Assembly: GCA_003167495.1 (NCBI GenBank)
Contig: PMSX01000331.1
Location: 1-34,312, forward strand
Length of the DNA stretch: 34,312 nt
Reading direction: 5' to 3'
From: Bryobacterales bacterium
GTDB lineage: Bacteria > Acidobacteriota > Terriglobia > Bryobacterales > Bryobacteraceae
Positions 24,787 through 33,721 of the stretch are shown piece by piece. Every line of letters starts with the position of its first letter. The first letter of the stretch is position 1. Made by a program: the position numbers and the translations under genes. The notes beneath the pieces were generated by a model, which had not been told where the DNA came from, did no database searches, and saw nothing but the letters and a program-made list of their open reading frames with translations.

Positions 24787-24810
24787 GTGTGATAAGGGAC
24801 GGTATCACAC
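24787..24810. promoter_or_regulatory. palindromic site B upstream of the 24817 gene
   Basis: GTGTGATA (24787-24794) and TATCACAC (24803-24810) form a perfect inverted repeat with an 8-base spacer. It aligns with site A at 20 of 31 positions, including GTGTGATAA and the CACACAC arm. It lies 6 bases before the TTG start of the next gene, so it could act as an operator there or be a recombination site. Confidence 0.5.
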
Positions 24811-24816
24811 ACTCTT

Positions 24817-25590
24817 TTGGTCAGCTTGTTCGACGAACCCTCTAAACATCGGCTGCCCCAGCCAGAGATTAAGGATCATGGCGCGGCGACCATCAAGGGG
24901 GCCATCGCCTCCATCCCATTTGTGGGCGGCGCAATCGCGGAAGAACTTGCTCTCGTTCTTAATTCACCGCTTTCCCGCCGACGCGACGAATGGCTCACAG
25001 ATCTAGCGCGTCGCCTTCATGACCTGGAAGGCCAAGTAAATAGCTTTCATTTTGATGATCTGGCGAGCAATGAGCAATTCGTTTCGGCAACGGCACAAGC
25101 GACCCAAGCGGCCCTCCGAACACACAGCAAGGAAAAGCTGGAGGCATTGAGAAATGCTGTTTTGAACACCGCCTTGCAAAGAGAACCTGACAACGATCAG
25201 CAAGCAGTATTTTTAGCTTTGATTGATCGTCTAGCTCCTCCTCACCTGAACTTGCTGCAGGGGCTCCACAATTCGACAGGACCGCGACGCGGGTCTAACG
25301 ATGGCGGATACAACGACTGGGAATGGAAGCATCGCCATCAAGCTCAACAAAAAACCGAAATTTATCGAGAACCATCAGTGCTGGCTTTATGGATAAAGGA
25401 TTTCGTGCCGGTTCTTGCGGAGCGATCTGACGACTTCATCAAATTGCTAACCGGCGATCTCTACGCGGCAGGGTTGATTACATTTGCGCCTACCGAGCCC
25501 AAAATCCCGTCGAGCTTTCAGGAATTGCTGACGCCTGTCGGGATAGCTTTTCTGAACTTCATTAGCGATCCGCAAACAAATGACAACTGA
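24817..25590 (+). CDS. hypothetical protein with glycine-rich hydrophobic helix
   Basis: A 257-residue protein of a widespread but uncharacterised type. The N-terminal IKGAIASIPFVGGAIAEEL (about residues 26-44) is a glycine-rich hydrophobic helix that could insert in a membrane. It is followed by helical stretches with the conserved-looking THSKEKLEALRNAVLNTAL. A membrane-active effector is possible but is inference only. The start is uncertain: TTG 24817 lacks a ribosome site and sits just after palindrome B. The 3' end overlaps the start of a recombinase remnant. Confidence 0.65.
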   Translation: MVSLFDEPSKHRLPQPEIKDHGAATIKGAIASIPFVGGAIAEELALVLNSPLSRRRDEWLTDLARRLHDLEGQVNSFHFDDLASNEQFVSATAQATQAALRTHSKEKLEALRNAVLNTALQREPDNDQQAVFLALIDRLAPPHLNLLQGLHNSTGPRRGSNDGGYNDWEWKHRHQAQQKTEIYREPSVLALWIKDFVPVLAERSDDFIKLLTGDLYAAGLITFAPTEPKIPSSFQELLTPVGIAFLNFISDPQTNDN

Positions 25591-25810
25591 AATTACCATT
25601 TCCGAATCGTCGGAGTTGACTCCTGCGAAGCTGTTGGCGCCGACGCCAAAAGCCGCGCGGTGGGTCGTGGAATTCTTCACCGGGCAGATCAACAAGGATC
25701 ACACCCGCAGGGTCACCAGAAATCTACTTTTACAAATTCAGGACAAGGTGAATTTACTACATAGATCCGAACATCTGGAGATTTCGGTTTCCGTCCCGAT
25801 CACAGTCTAA
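25580..25810 (+). pseudogene. tyrosine recombinase N-terminal remnant
   Basis: About 44 residues (LTPAKLLAPTPKAARWVVEF, FTGQINKDHTRR) closely match the N-terminus of the recombinase pseudogene at 23475-23979. Similarity ends near 25711, and the remaining 33 codons are unrelated. It begins inside the 3' end of the preceding gene. It lies in opposite orientation to the 23979 copy, so the two N-termini flank the 24040-25580 genes like the ends of a cassette. Confidence 0.7.
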
Positions 25811-25872
25811 GTAGGCATGTTTCATGTGTTACAGTGAAGCGCCTCACTGCTTTGGAGGCTAAGAAGGACTTA

Positions 25873-26451
25873 ATGTCTGGTCAATTTGTTGAATACGCGG
25901 TGGGCGAACGCTACCGCGACCCATCCGAAGAACCGCCGGGTGACGGAGGGCTTCTTTTTATCGAGGGAATCCCGATTTACAAAATCTGGTACGCCCCTCC
26001 GTTGGAGGTGGAGCGTGTGGCGCTCGCTGGAACATGCACGCATATCGGACTGCTATCGCCCGCAGAATTTCCTGGAGGTCTTCCCTTCTTCCTTTTTAGG
26101 GCAACCACAGGAGAGCAGCTTTTGTGTCGCGCTCCGCTTTTGGCGACGCAGGAACAGGTCGAGCGCTGGGCCTCGGCGGATTCCAACGGCTTTCTTTTTG
26201 TTCTCATAGAGCGCGGCAATCAAATTATTCGGCAGAATACTATCCTCGGTATCCCCCCGGATTTTCGCACCACTCTTGCCGGTGCCTGGTTATCGGTGCA
26301 GCATCCCATCGACATGCACAGCGCAGGCCCTCTTCTCGGAAAGATGACCGACCAAGGAATTATTAATGCGGCAGCCTCCCTGTGGGCGTTTAATCCTGCT
26401 ACTCAAGAATTCGAGCGCAAACGACCCCGAGCGGCAGCAGGAGCAAGATAG
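25873..26451 (+). CDS. hypothetical protein
   Basis: A 192-residue soluble protein (MSGQFVEYAVGERYRDPSEE) with several beta-like segments (GLLFIEGIPIYKIWYAPPL; FLFVLIERGNQIIRQN) and a basic tail. No family is recognised. ATG 25873 has AAGGA four bases upstream and is preferred over GTG 25834, which would add 13 residues. It is flanked by recombinase fragments, so it is probably a cargo gene. It converges on the 26458-26679 remnant, with only 6 bases between stops. Confidence 0.6.
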   Translation: MSGQFVEYAVGERYRDPSEEPPGDGGLLFIEGIPIYKIWYAPPLEVERVALAGTCTHIGLLSPAEFPGGLPFFLFRATTGEQLLCRAPLLATQEQVERWASADSNGFLFVLIERGNQIIRQNTILGIPPDFRTTLAGAWLSVQHPIDMHSAGPLLGKMTDQGIINAAASLWAFNPATQEFERKRPRAAAGAR

Positions 26452-26457
26452 AAGGTT

Positions 26458-26679
26458 TCAAATCCCCACCTTCTCGACTTCACTGATGCTGATGTCATCA
26501 TTGCGCCGGTCATAGAGGCCAGTGGTTTTGGCGTTGGAGTGCCCGGCCATTCGCTGGGCGATTTCGAGCTTGCCGCCGTTGGTCAGATAATCCGTGATCC
26601 CCGTGGCGCGGAAGGTATGGCAGCCGATTGACGTTTCAATGTCAGCATCGACAGCATCGACAGCACGGCGGCGCACCAT
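26458..26679 (-). pseudogene. tyrosine recombinase C-terminal remnant
   Basis: The last 73 residues of a recombinase: IGCHTFRATGITDYL supplies HxxR, then LEIAQRMAGHSNAKTTGLYD supplies the His and catalytic Tyr. The frame can be read up to about 26690 (THVWYMVRRR), where it stops dead at the outer end of a 38-bp terminal repeat. The gene was therefore cut by a transposon end. Its orientation does not match either N-terminal remnant nearby, so it is from a third copy. Confidence 0.85.
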
Positions 26680-26690
26680 GTACCAGACAT

Positions 26691-26888
26691 GGGTCTTGGG
26701 GAGTAACGGGGCAGAAAGTTGCCTTAAGGACCGTTTTGTGTAATCTATTCACAGATCTGCCCTCTAAAATGGCAGAAACGCATTCCGACAACTCCAAAAC
26801 GTAAGATTGACAGCGCTCACGTAACCATCTGTAATTGCAGGTAGTTATTTCTTAAGCGAGTTTTCTGCCCCGTTGCTCCCAAACACCC
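26691..26888. mobile_element. 198-bp miniature element with 38-bp terminal inverted repeats (TIME-like)
   Basis: Ends are 26691-26728 (GGGTCTTGGGGAGTAAC ... CTTAAG) and, inverted, 26888-26851 (GGGTGTTTGGGAGCAAC ... CTTAAG). Both are 38 bases and about 31 match, including AACGGGGCAGAAA. The 38-base length, outer GGG and inner TAAG fit Tn3-family ends, and the non-coding 122-base centre fits a miniature derivative. Five-base flanks differ (GACAT and GCGAA), so no target duplication survives. Confidence 0.6.
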
Positions 26889-26896
26889 GCGAACGG

Positions 26897-29800
26897 CTAA
26901 TGGCCCACGATCATCAGCCGACAAAGCCCACGTGTCGCCGGATCTTCAATCGATGCGCCATATTGAATTGCACTCTGGAGCGCTGACATTGAGGCTACAT
27001 CGAGGAGAGGAATTACATCTTCTAGGCCCTCTCGTCTGTTTGTCCTGTGAGGCGCTTCGTTCTCCGGCATTAAGGCCATTCGAAGGCCCCGAAGAAAAAC
27101 GCGATTACTTCGGTCGTCAGTGGTGCCAACGATCATCCATCGCAGCAACGCAAGCAGAAGATAGGGTCCCGAATCCCTTGGGTAGCTTTTGTCCGAGTCC
27201 CACGGCTGGCTGTCCAAATCAGAAATCCCCTGTTCCACGGTTCTTGCAAGATCACCAAGTATGGCCGTCGCTGCGCCACTGGCCAACCAGTCAGCCATGG
27301 CAGCAACAAGTCCGTAATCGTCGAACATTTGCCTGGTAAGCTCGCGCAGAACGGCACTCGCGTGATCTGAATCCAGCGATTTGTTAATCGAAAGTAATTC
27401 AGCTGCGGCTGCGCAGATACTCTCGGAATCGGAACCGGACAGAAGGATTCCATTAAGCTGGGCAATATATCTTGACTCCCAGTTCTTGTCACCGCGAGCG
27501 GCATCCGACGAAGCTCGCCAAATCGCAAAGAGCTTTGAGCGGCAGTGGTCCTCTGAAGAAGACCGATAAATCCGATACCCAAGTATCCGAGAGGCCCACT
27601 CCACTTCCGGCTTTCTGCCGTAAACCGTTGTTAACGCGATGGCTATCAGTCGTCCATTTGAACTTTCCTGGGCTAAGCTTGCAAGTTGCTCTACCTCAAG
27701 AGACTCGATAAACAGGAATTCCTCCAATGTTGAGCAAACATTTGGATGTAGGGTCTCGGACGGGCGACAGAACTCCCTCAAAGAGTCGATCGTCGCCTGT
27801 GGAAGTATTTGCCGCTGTGCTGGGAACAGCGGAGGCATGCCGATAGATTGGCGCGGTCGAAGGGCTGATGGCATGTGACCGAGTCGAGCGACTAAGGCAG
27901 CCAACACTGAAGTGCGAGTTACACGCGCACGGGCCACTACCTGCTCAAGCTCATCGAGTGTTAAACATGTGGCTTCGTCAGCTAGCAACGCAAGCCAAGC
28001 GACGGAATTCCCAGCCGGGGGCTGGGCGAGGCGAGGGTCGGACAGAAACTTCCGAGCTGCTTGTCCCGCGGCAGCAGCTTGTTCGGGGCACTGGCGCATG
28101 AAGTCGAGAATTCGATACCCGCGCGGCTCGATGTCAAAAAAGTGTCCGAGGTCGCAGAGTTGATCCCAAATAACGGACTCCCACACTTGTGGCTCACGGG
28201 GCGCCCTTCTCAGTAAATCGACTAGCGGCGGGCGGAAGCCTTGCTGTATTAGCTCGGCCGACACTTGGCCGATTAGATTCGCATACTCTGAATCAGCATT
28301 CATACGGTCGATCTCACGCTTAAAGTCTGATTGCCTCCAAGTTGATCGCCCGAAAGTGAGCGCTGCACATCTCGCTTCTTGAGCCGGGGTGAGTTCGTGG
28401 CCGTATCGGTCGAGTAATACCTCACCTGCACGGGGCGCCAGCTCAATGGAAGAGCCCTCAACTATCTTTACTAGTATGTCGAAGATGGAACGGGATCGAA
28501 ACGGCCAAGTGGGCTCGTCTATCCAGACAGCCAATCGAAGTTCTCCTTCGACTAGACGTTCAAGCTCATGCGGCTCCAGATCTGCGCCGCTTCGAAACAA
28601 AAGCGCTAGAGCAAAAAACGAGCCGTAGTCATGCAAGGTGCTGAGCTTCAACTTTAGGTGCAAAGTAACCGGCGGGCCGAGCTTAAGGCCAAGACAGAAA
28701 CGCTCCCACTCGTGCCAGGAACCGCTTTGGTGTTGTGTTCTATATCGGACGATTTCCTCGAATGCTCTCGCTTCAGTCGCGGGCTCCGTGATCGCGAGCA
28801 GCATCGCTGCGCCATGCCTTGTTCTCGGATCAGGGTGATTCAACTGTACACGTAAAGCACCCCGGTAGGCAGCCCCGTCTCCTCCGGTCAGTAGGTCCCG
28901 AAATCGTTGCCTTATCTCGGGATGCCTCGGCAGTAAGAATTCACCGATGCCCCGCACGGAATTCGCCAACAATCCTGGGCCTTCCGGACCCGCATTTTGC
29001 ATTGACGTAAGGAAGACGCGCCACCACCCCGAGTGCGCGCCGCCCAGCTCATCGGTCTCACCGGCGATTCGCTGAGCTAACCATCGCGTTGCAACGAGAC
29101 CCCCATCGGTAACAAGCTCCGCGAGTATTCGTTCAGCGCCCGGCACATAGCTACCATCGTGAAGGCCTCTCAGTAACGCATTCCCAACCAGAGCCAGACG
29201 ACGCTCCCCGCGATCGCATAGTTCAACCGCCGCCGCTCCACCAAGGTAAGAATCAGGATCGAACAAGAACCAGCGCAGAATACGATCGAGGACGTCGGGA
29301 CCAATTCGCGCGGCGAGCGTGGCGAGTCTTTTCGGGGAGTCTTGATCATCAAGTCCGCGCTCGTTTCGCACAAGGGCTCTAATGACTTGCATTGGCGGTC
29401 GATCAGCAAAGAGTGACAGAAACAATTTGGCAGCGGGCAACCGATAGCCAGTCGAAGCTGCGGTCACAATCAACTCGCGAACGAGATTAGTCTCTCCCCC
29501 GTTTACGGCCTCCTCAATCTGCTGCTCAGCCTGCGAACGGAATCGTGTGTCGTGCAACAAGGACAAGCAGAACCACAGGCGATCCCGCTTCTCGAACGCG
29601 GAGGGGAGTAGCGCCACCAAAGCTGGGAGAATGGTAATCACGCCCTCGGACCCTGTTCTTATGTAAAGCTCGATCAAAGATTTGAGCCTGATTTGCTTTT
29701 CGGCTGATAGTCGACCTATGTTCAGCGCCGCCCACTCCTCAAAGACCTCCTTTGTCAGCATTGACCCGAAGTGTTCGAGCGGATAGCGTGGATTCAAATA

Positions 29801-32389
29801 TTCGTCGAAAAACCAAACGAAACCCTCGTCTTCAGCTAAACTGAGGGCTTCGCCGATTGCTCTCGTTGACGGGCGACTGTCTTGACGATTATCGGAGTAG
29901 CGCCATAGTGGACGTGGGCCCAATTGTTTTAGCTGTCTGATAAAGAAACGCGCAGTTTCGGGATCTCGAAACTCGCAAATCAGGATTGCTGCTGCTGAAG
30001 CATTCCCTGTTTCTTGAAGAAGTTGGGTAAGAAAATGAAAAACAGACGGTCGGACGAATTCCGAGCGACCAAGGCGCCTCGCCATAGTTGACGCGAACGA
30101 CGCGATTCTCCACTCTCCCGTCTCTTCTGGCATCGCTGCTTTTTGATCACTCGCCGCGATTACGTGGGCATAACCGCAAAGGAACTCCTGAAACGTTTGC
30201 AGCGGGAATGAGAAGCCGTCCTCGACACTGATTAGGCCGCAACTAGCAAAGTTACGAAGCGCTTCATCGACGAGGGCGGCCTTCGTGCCCCCTACGGGGT
30301 CCGGTAGTATTGATTCAAGGTTCAGACGAACTTCTTCCAAAAAAATCTTTTCTCTTGCCCGCAGGCTAAGCGCCAGCTTGGCCAGAACGCGTGCGCGTGA
30401 ATCCGCGTCGGGCAAGGTGGAATCAAGAAGAATTGTTTGACTTGTTTTGGAATCTCGCTGTGCCCAATCCGCTAGACGTTGTTTGACCAATTCGTAAAGA
30501 AGGTCCCCCAACGTTGCCCGGCTCGTCGGTCCATTCTGCAGCAACTTGCTAAACAAGAGACGGCAGAACAGGGGTGTAGTGGCAACGGAGTGGAGATCTG
30601 GAAGCTTTTGTAACTCGCGAAGAGCAAGGTTGCCTGACGCCTGGGCTTCTTTCAGGGGCATGCCGTCGGCCAATGCTTCTTCGACAAAAAGATTGAGCTT
30701 CTGTTCATCGGCAAGAGGTGACGTCGAGCAGACCTGCCAGGATGAGTAATCAACACCAAGAAGCTCGACCGGTCTTCCGGTCGCAACCACTTGAATGTTC
30801 GGCCAATAATCGCCAACGGTCGCCAGCTGCGTCAACAGCAAACGAACGGTTGCCGGATTCATCTCATCTAGGCCATCGACTATCAAGGCCAGTTCGGTGT
30901 TCGAGTCCAGAAAACTTCGTAAGTCAACACCCGGTCGCCCTGGAATGATCTGCTGATTGAAGTACAAGGCGATGGCGCTCAGGAACTCTTCGACACTTTT
31001 CCAGGCCTGCCCTTCTTCGTGCACTAGAGGAATCGCCTTCGCAGCGATATAGATGGCTAACGAGCCCCGCACTGCGTTTTGGAACTCCTTGACGTAGTTG
31101 GCGGCGATCGTACTCTTGCCCGCACCGAGTTCCCCAAGAACAAGTGTTCGCCTTCCCGTCCTTGCTACTTCCAAAAGTGGGATCAGAAGAATTCGGTCAT
31201 TTCGGTCGGTCGCCTCAAAGTCGCGAAAATTCAACCTCTCCGGGACGGCCGCGTGCACCGCTATGCTCAAAGGCAGCGTATGAGGAAGGGGGCCCCAGGG
31301 CCTCAACGCGCGCGATTTTGCTTCCATTACCCGATCAGCGTGTTGAGCCGTCGCTGCTCGATAACTATCAATGTCGCTCAATGTTATCGCGGCTCCTTGG
31401 ACGATTGGCGGAGGTGTGGACGCGTCTCCGAATGAAAGTTCTTCGGCGGCGAGTATTTGCTTCCACCGGCGATCCGAAGCGCGCGGGTCGTACTCGAAAG
31501 ATCGGCAAACGAAGCGGTTGACGCTTACGCGGATCAGCGTAAATCCGTTACGGTAATCGTGCCCAGCGTAGGTGGCCCCGCTATTTAAGACGAAAGCCTT
31601 CTGTGCGTAGCGATCCGCGCTCCTCATCTCCCCGTGGGAGTGGCCGCTCAGTATTAGGTGACATCTTTCGGCGACCTTCTGGTATGTATTTGGTCTGCTG
31701 CCCCGAGCGTGGACCTCCGCGTCGTGGAGCCATTCGAGAGGGTGATGGATCAGTGTCACTGTCGGGAGACTTGATTGTAAAAGAGATGGGCTTCGCAACT
31801 GTCCGGCGTGTTCCATGACGTCTATCTGAGGAGCGCCAAGCCACAGTTTGCACTGGTCGTCCTCCCCTTGACAGAACCAGGATGAATTGAGGGAGCAAAA
31901 CGAGATGCCGTTTAGCGAACGCTGACCAACGAGGAAGGATTCCTCTCCTCCAAGTCGGTACGGCGGTAGCCCAAGAGAGCGACTAAACTCCGTAAATGCT
32001 TTGAAACCATCGCAGTAGGCCTGCAAAATTGGAACGCTAAGTATCTTATCAGCGCGAGCGCCGTCTTCCGGACGGGCGTACCGCTGAGAAATCGATCGGT
32101 CGATGTCGTGATTCCCGGGACAGATGACGAGATTCTGCGGTAAAAGATTCAGATCGCCAAGCAGTTTGGTCAGCCAACTTTGCGCTGTCTTGTAATCGTT
32201 TGCATCCCCGCGCCAGCCGATATCTCCGCTAATGCAGATGACGGTGGGTCTCCATTCGGGCTCAAGCGTATCAAGCGCTTGCTGGAGCGCAGTAAGAGCA
32301 AGATCACGGGCTATGACTTCGCTTTCGACCCTGTCGCACCCAAAATGAATGTCTGTTAGATGAAGTAGGACTTCGTCCGCCTTAGCCAT
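26897..32389 (-). CDS. giant metallophosphoesterase-NACHT protein
   Basis: A 1830-residue single protein. Residues 1-330 form a calcineurin-like phosphoesterase with a full metal site: LLHLTDIHFG, CISGDIGWRG, CPGNHDIDR, LIHHPLEWLH and LSGHSHGEM. A NACHT/STAND ATPase follows: LVLGELGAGKSTIA (Walker A, about 420) and LALIVDGLDEMNPAT (Walker B, about 503), with a helical lid to about 760. The remaining 1000 residues are helical repeat-like (HEAT-type appearance), presumably the sensor. By analogy with bacterial NACHT/Avs proteins, target binding to the repeats would trigger oligomerisation and the N-terminal phosphodiesterase would act as effector. The start ATG 32389 has AGGAAA just upstream. 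It is monocistronic, with a 213-base gap to the next gene. Confidence 0.85.
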   Translation of the reverse strand: MAKADEVLLHLTDIHFGCDRVESEVIARDLALTALQQALDTLEPEWRPTVICISGDIGWRGDANDYKTAQSWLTKLLGDLNLLPQNLVICPGNHDIDRSISQRYARPEDGARADKILSVPILQAYCDGFKAFTEFSRSLGLPPYRLGGEESFLVGQRSLNGISFCSLNSSWFCQGEDDQCKLWLGAPQIDVMEHAGQLRSPSLLQSSLPTVTLIHHPLEWLHDAEVHARGSRPNTYQKVAERCHLILSGHSHGEMRSADRYAQKAFVLNSGATYAGHDYRNGFTLIRVSVNRFVCRSFEYDPRASDRRWKQILAAEELSFGDASTPPPIVQGAAITLSDIDSYRAATAQHADRVMEAKSRALRPWGPLPHTLPLSIAVHAAVPERLNFRDFEATDRNDRILLIPLLEVARTGRRTLVLGELGAGKSTIAANYVKEFQNAVRGSLAIYIAAKAIPLVHEEGQAWKSVEEFLSAIALYFNQQIIPGRPGVDLRSFLDSNTELALIVDGLDEMNPATVRLLLTQLATVGDYWPNIQVVATGRPVELLGVDYSSWQVCSTSPLADEQKLNLFVEEALADGMPLKEAQASGNLALRELQKLPDLHSVATTPLFCRLLFSKLLQNGPTSRATLGDLLYELVKQRLADWAQRDSKTSQTILLDSTLPDADSRARVLAKLALSLRAREKIFLEEVRLNLESILPDPVGGTKAALVDEALRNFASCGLISVEDGFSFPLQTFQEFLCGYAHVIAASDQKAAMPEETGEWRIASFASTMARRLGRSEFVRPSVFHFLTQLLQETGNASAAAILICEFRDPETARFFIRQLKQLGPRPLWRYSDNRQDSRPSTRAIGEALSLAEDEGFVWFFDEYLNPRYPLEHFGSMLTKEVFEEWAALNIGRLSAEKQIRLKSLIELYIRTGSEGVITILPALVALLPSAFEKRDRLWFCLSLLHDTRFRSQAEQQIEEAVNGGETNLVRELIVTAASTGYRLPAAKLFLSLFADRPPMQVIRALVRNERGLDDQDSPKRLATLAARIGPDVLDRILRWFLFDPDSYLGGAAAVELCDRGERRLALVGNALLRGLHDGSYVPGAERILAELVTDGGLVATRWLAQRIAGETDELGGAHSGWWRVFLTSMQNAGPEGPGLLANSVRGIGEFLLPRHPEIRQRFRDLLTGGDGAAYRGALRVQLNHPDPRTRHGAAMLLAITEPATEARAFEEIVRYRTQHQSGSWHEWERFCLGLKLGPPVTLHLKLKLSTLHDYGSFFALALLFRSGADLEPHELERLVEGELRLAVWIDEPTWPFRSRSIFDILVKIVEGSSIELAPRAGEVLLDRYGHELTPAQEARCAALTFGRSTWRQSDFKREIDRMNADSEYANLIGQVSAELIQQGFRPPLVDLLRRAPREPQVWESVIWDQLCDLGHFFDIEPRGYRILDFMRQCPEQAAAAGQAARKFLSDPRLAQPPAGNSVAWLALLADEATCLTLDELEQVVARARVTRTSVLAALVARLGHMPSALRPRQSIGMPPLFPAQRQILPQATIDSLREFCRPSETLHPNVCSTLEEFLFIESLEVEQLASLAQESSNGRLIAIALTTVYGRKPEVEWASRILGYRIYRSSSEDHCRSKLFAIWRASSDAARGDKNWESRYIAQLNGILLSGSDSESICAAAAELLSINKSLDSDHASAVLRELTRQMFDDYGLVAAMADWLASGAATAILGDLARTVEQGISDLDSQPWDSDKSYPRDSGPYLLLALLRWMIVGTTDDRSNRVFLRGLRMALMPENEAPHRTNRREGLEDVIPLLDVASMSALQSAIQYGASIEDPATRGLCRLMIVGH

Positions 32390-32602
32390 TTGTGTTTCCT
32401 GATGCGTTCGCTACGATTTTTGAATCTGCCCGTAGCCGACAAAACATTCTGCGCAACGACCATCTGCCAGACTTCAGACCAGACCGCGCTTCTCCGCTAG
32501 TGTTCGGAAACGCTTGCAGCATATCAATCTAACGTTACTTTAGCTTTCGTCTCATCGCATGCTCAAAAGCGGTATCGGGCCAATTGGTGCGCGCCCCGCA
32601 GT

Positions 32603-33646
32603 TTAGTCTTTGTCAATTTCATCAGATGGGCCTAGCTCCGCCTCGATATCTTCGACGGTCGGGAGATTTTCTCTCAGACGTTCCGGGAGCGCTTCAAGGT
32701 GCCGGAACTCGGCGACGCCCAGCGGCGTCAGAGTGTTCCGGAGCGCATATTCAACAACAAGTTCCTTCTTGGATTTGCAGAGAATGAGCCCAATGCTCGG
32801 CTGGTCACTCGGATGCTTAAGAAGGTCATCCACCGCCGAGAGGTAAAAGTTCATTTTGCCGGTGTACTCCGGTTTGAAGGGACCGGCCTTTAAGTCTATA
32901 ACCACGAAGCAGCGAAGGCGAAGATGGTAAAAGAGGAGATCCAGTTTGTAATCTTCGCCCGCCACTGCAAGAGGGTACTGGCTCCCCACAAAGGAAAAGC
33001 CGATGCCAAGCTCTAACAGAAAACTCCGCAGGTGCATTAGCAACCCCCGCTCCACTTCGCGTTCGTGGGCATCAGCGGATAGGGTCAGGAAGTCGAAGTT
33101 GTACGGGTCTTTCAGAAGCTGCTGAGCTAGGTCCGATTGGGGAGAGGGAAGAGTGCGCTCGAAATTCGTGATCGCTTTGCCCTGGCGGCGATGGAGCCCA
33201 CCTTCAATCTGTATGACGAGAATATTCCGACTCCAGCCGTTGGCGAGTGCCTGTTCCGCGTACCAAAGGCGCTGGGCAGGGTCTTTCACTTGTTCGATCA
33301 GCCGCACATTGTGGCCCCAGGGCAATTTTGCAACAAGCTGTTGCAAAATTACTTCCTCCGGCCAAGCTTCGGCAAAAGCCTTCATATAGCCCAGGTTGCG
33401 AGGCGAGAGGCCGCGCATCTCGGGAAATGCAGAGTGAAGATCCTTGGCGAGCCGTTCGATGACCTTTGTTCCCCAGCCGTCCTTCTCTTGCCTGGCCAGA
33501 ATATCCCTCCCGATGCCCCAATACAGCAGCACCAGTTCACGGTTCACGGCTAGCGACGCTCGGAGTTGGGCGGTTTGTATTCGTTGCTTAATTTCGGCGA
33601 GGAAATCAGCATAGCCGGCTGGCACGGCTGCCTTCAGTTCACTCAT
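32603..33646 (-). CDS. YhcG/DUF1016-type PD-(D/E)XK nuclease
   Basis: A 347-residue member of the YhcG family. The DUF1016 N-terminal domain (about residues 10-150; NRELVLLYWGIGRDILARQ, WGTKVIERLAKDL, PWGHNVRLIEQVKD) is followed by the nuclease domain (about 180-330). The latter has YKLDLLFYHLRLRCFVVIDL and KAGPFKPEYTGKMNFYLSAV, giving D, DxK and a downstream Q/N-type helix, then QPSIGLILCKSK. Such genes are frequent in defence islands and beside type I systems; the biochemical role is poorly known. Length is typical. ATG 33646. Confidence 0.93.
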   Translation of the reverse strand: MSELKAAVPAGYADFLAEIKQRIQTAQLRASLAVNRELVLLYWGIGRDILARQEKDGWGTKVIERLAKDLHSAFPEMRGLSPRNLGYMKAFAEAWPEEVILQQLVAKLPWGHNVRLIEQVKDPAQRLWYAEQALANGWSRNILVIQIEGGLHRRQGKAITNFERTLPSPQSDLAQQLLKDPYNFDFLTLSADAHEREVERGLLMHLRSFLLELGIGFSFVGSQYPLAVAGEDYKLDLLFYHLRLRCFVVIDLKAGPFKPEYTGKMNFYLSAVDDLLKHPSDQPSIGLILCKSKKELVVEYALRNTLTPLGVAEFRHLEALPERLRENLPTVEDIEAELGPSDEIDKD

Positions 33647-33721
33647 TTGGCGGTCTCGTTTTCAGATGGGCAATTTTCACACTTCTCCGAGGGTATCGGA
33701 TCTCTCGGCCAGACTATTTTT

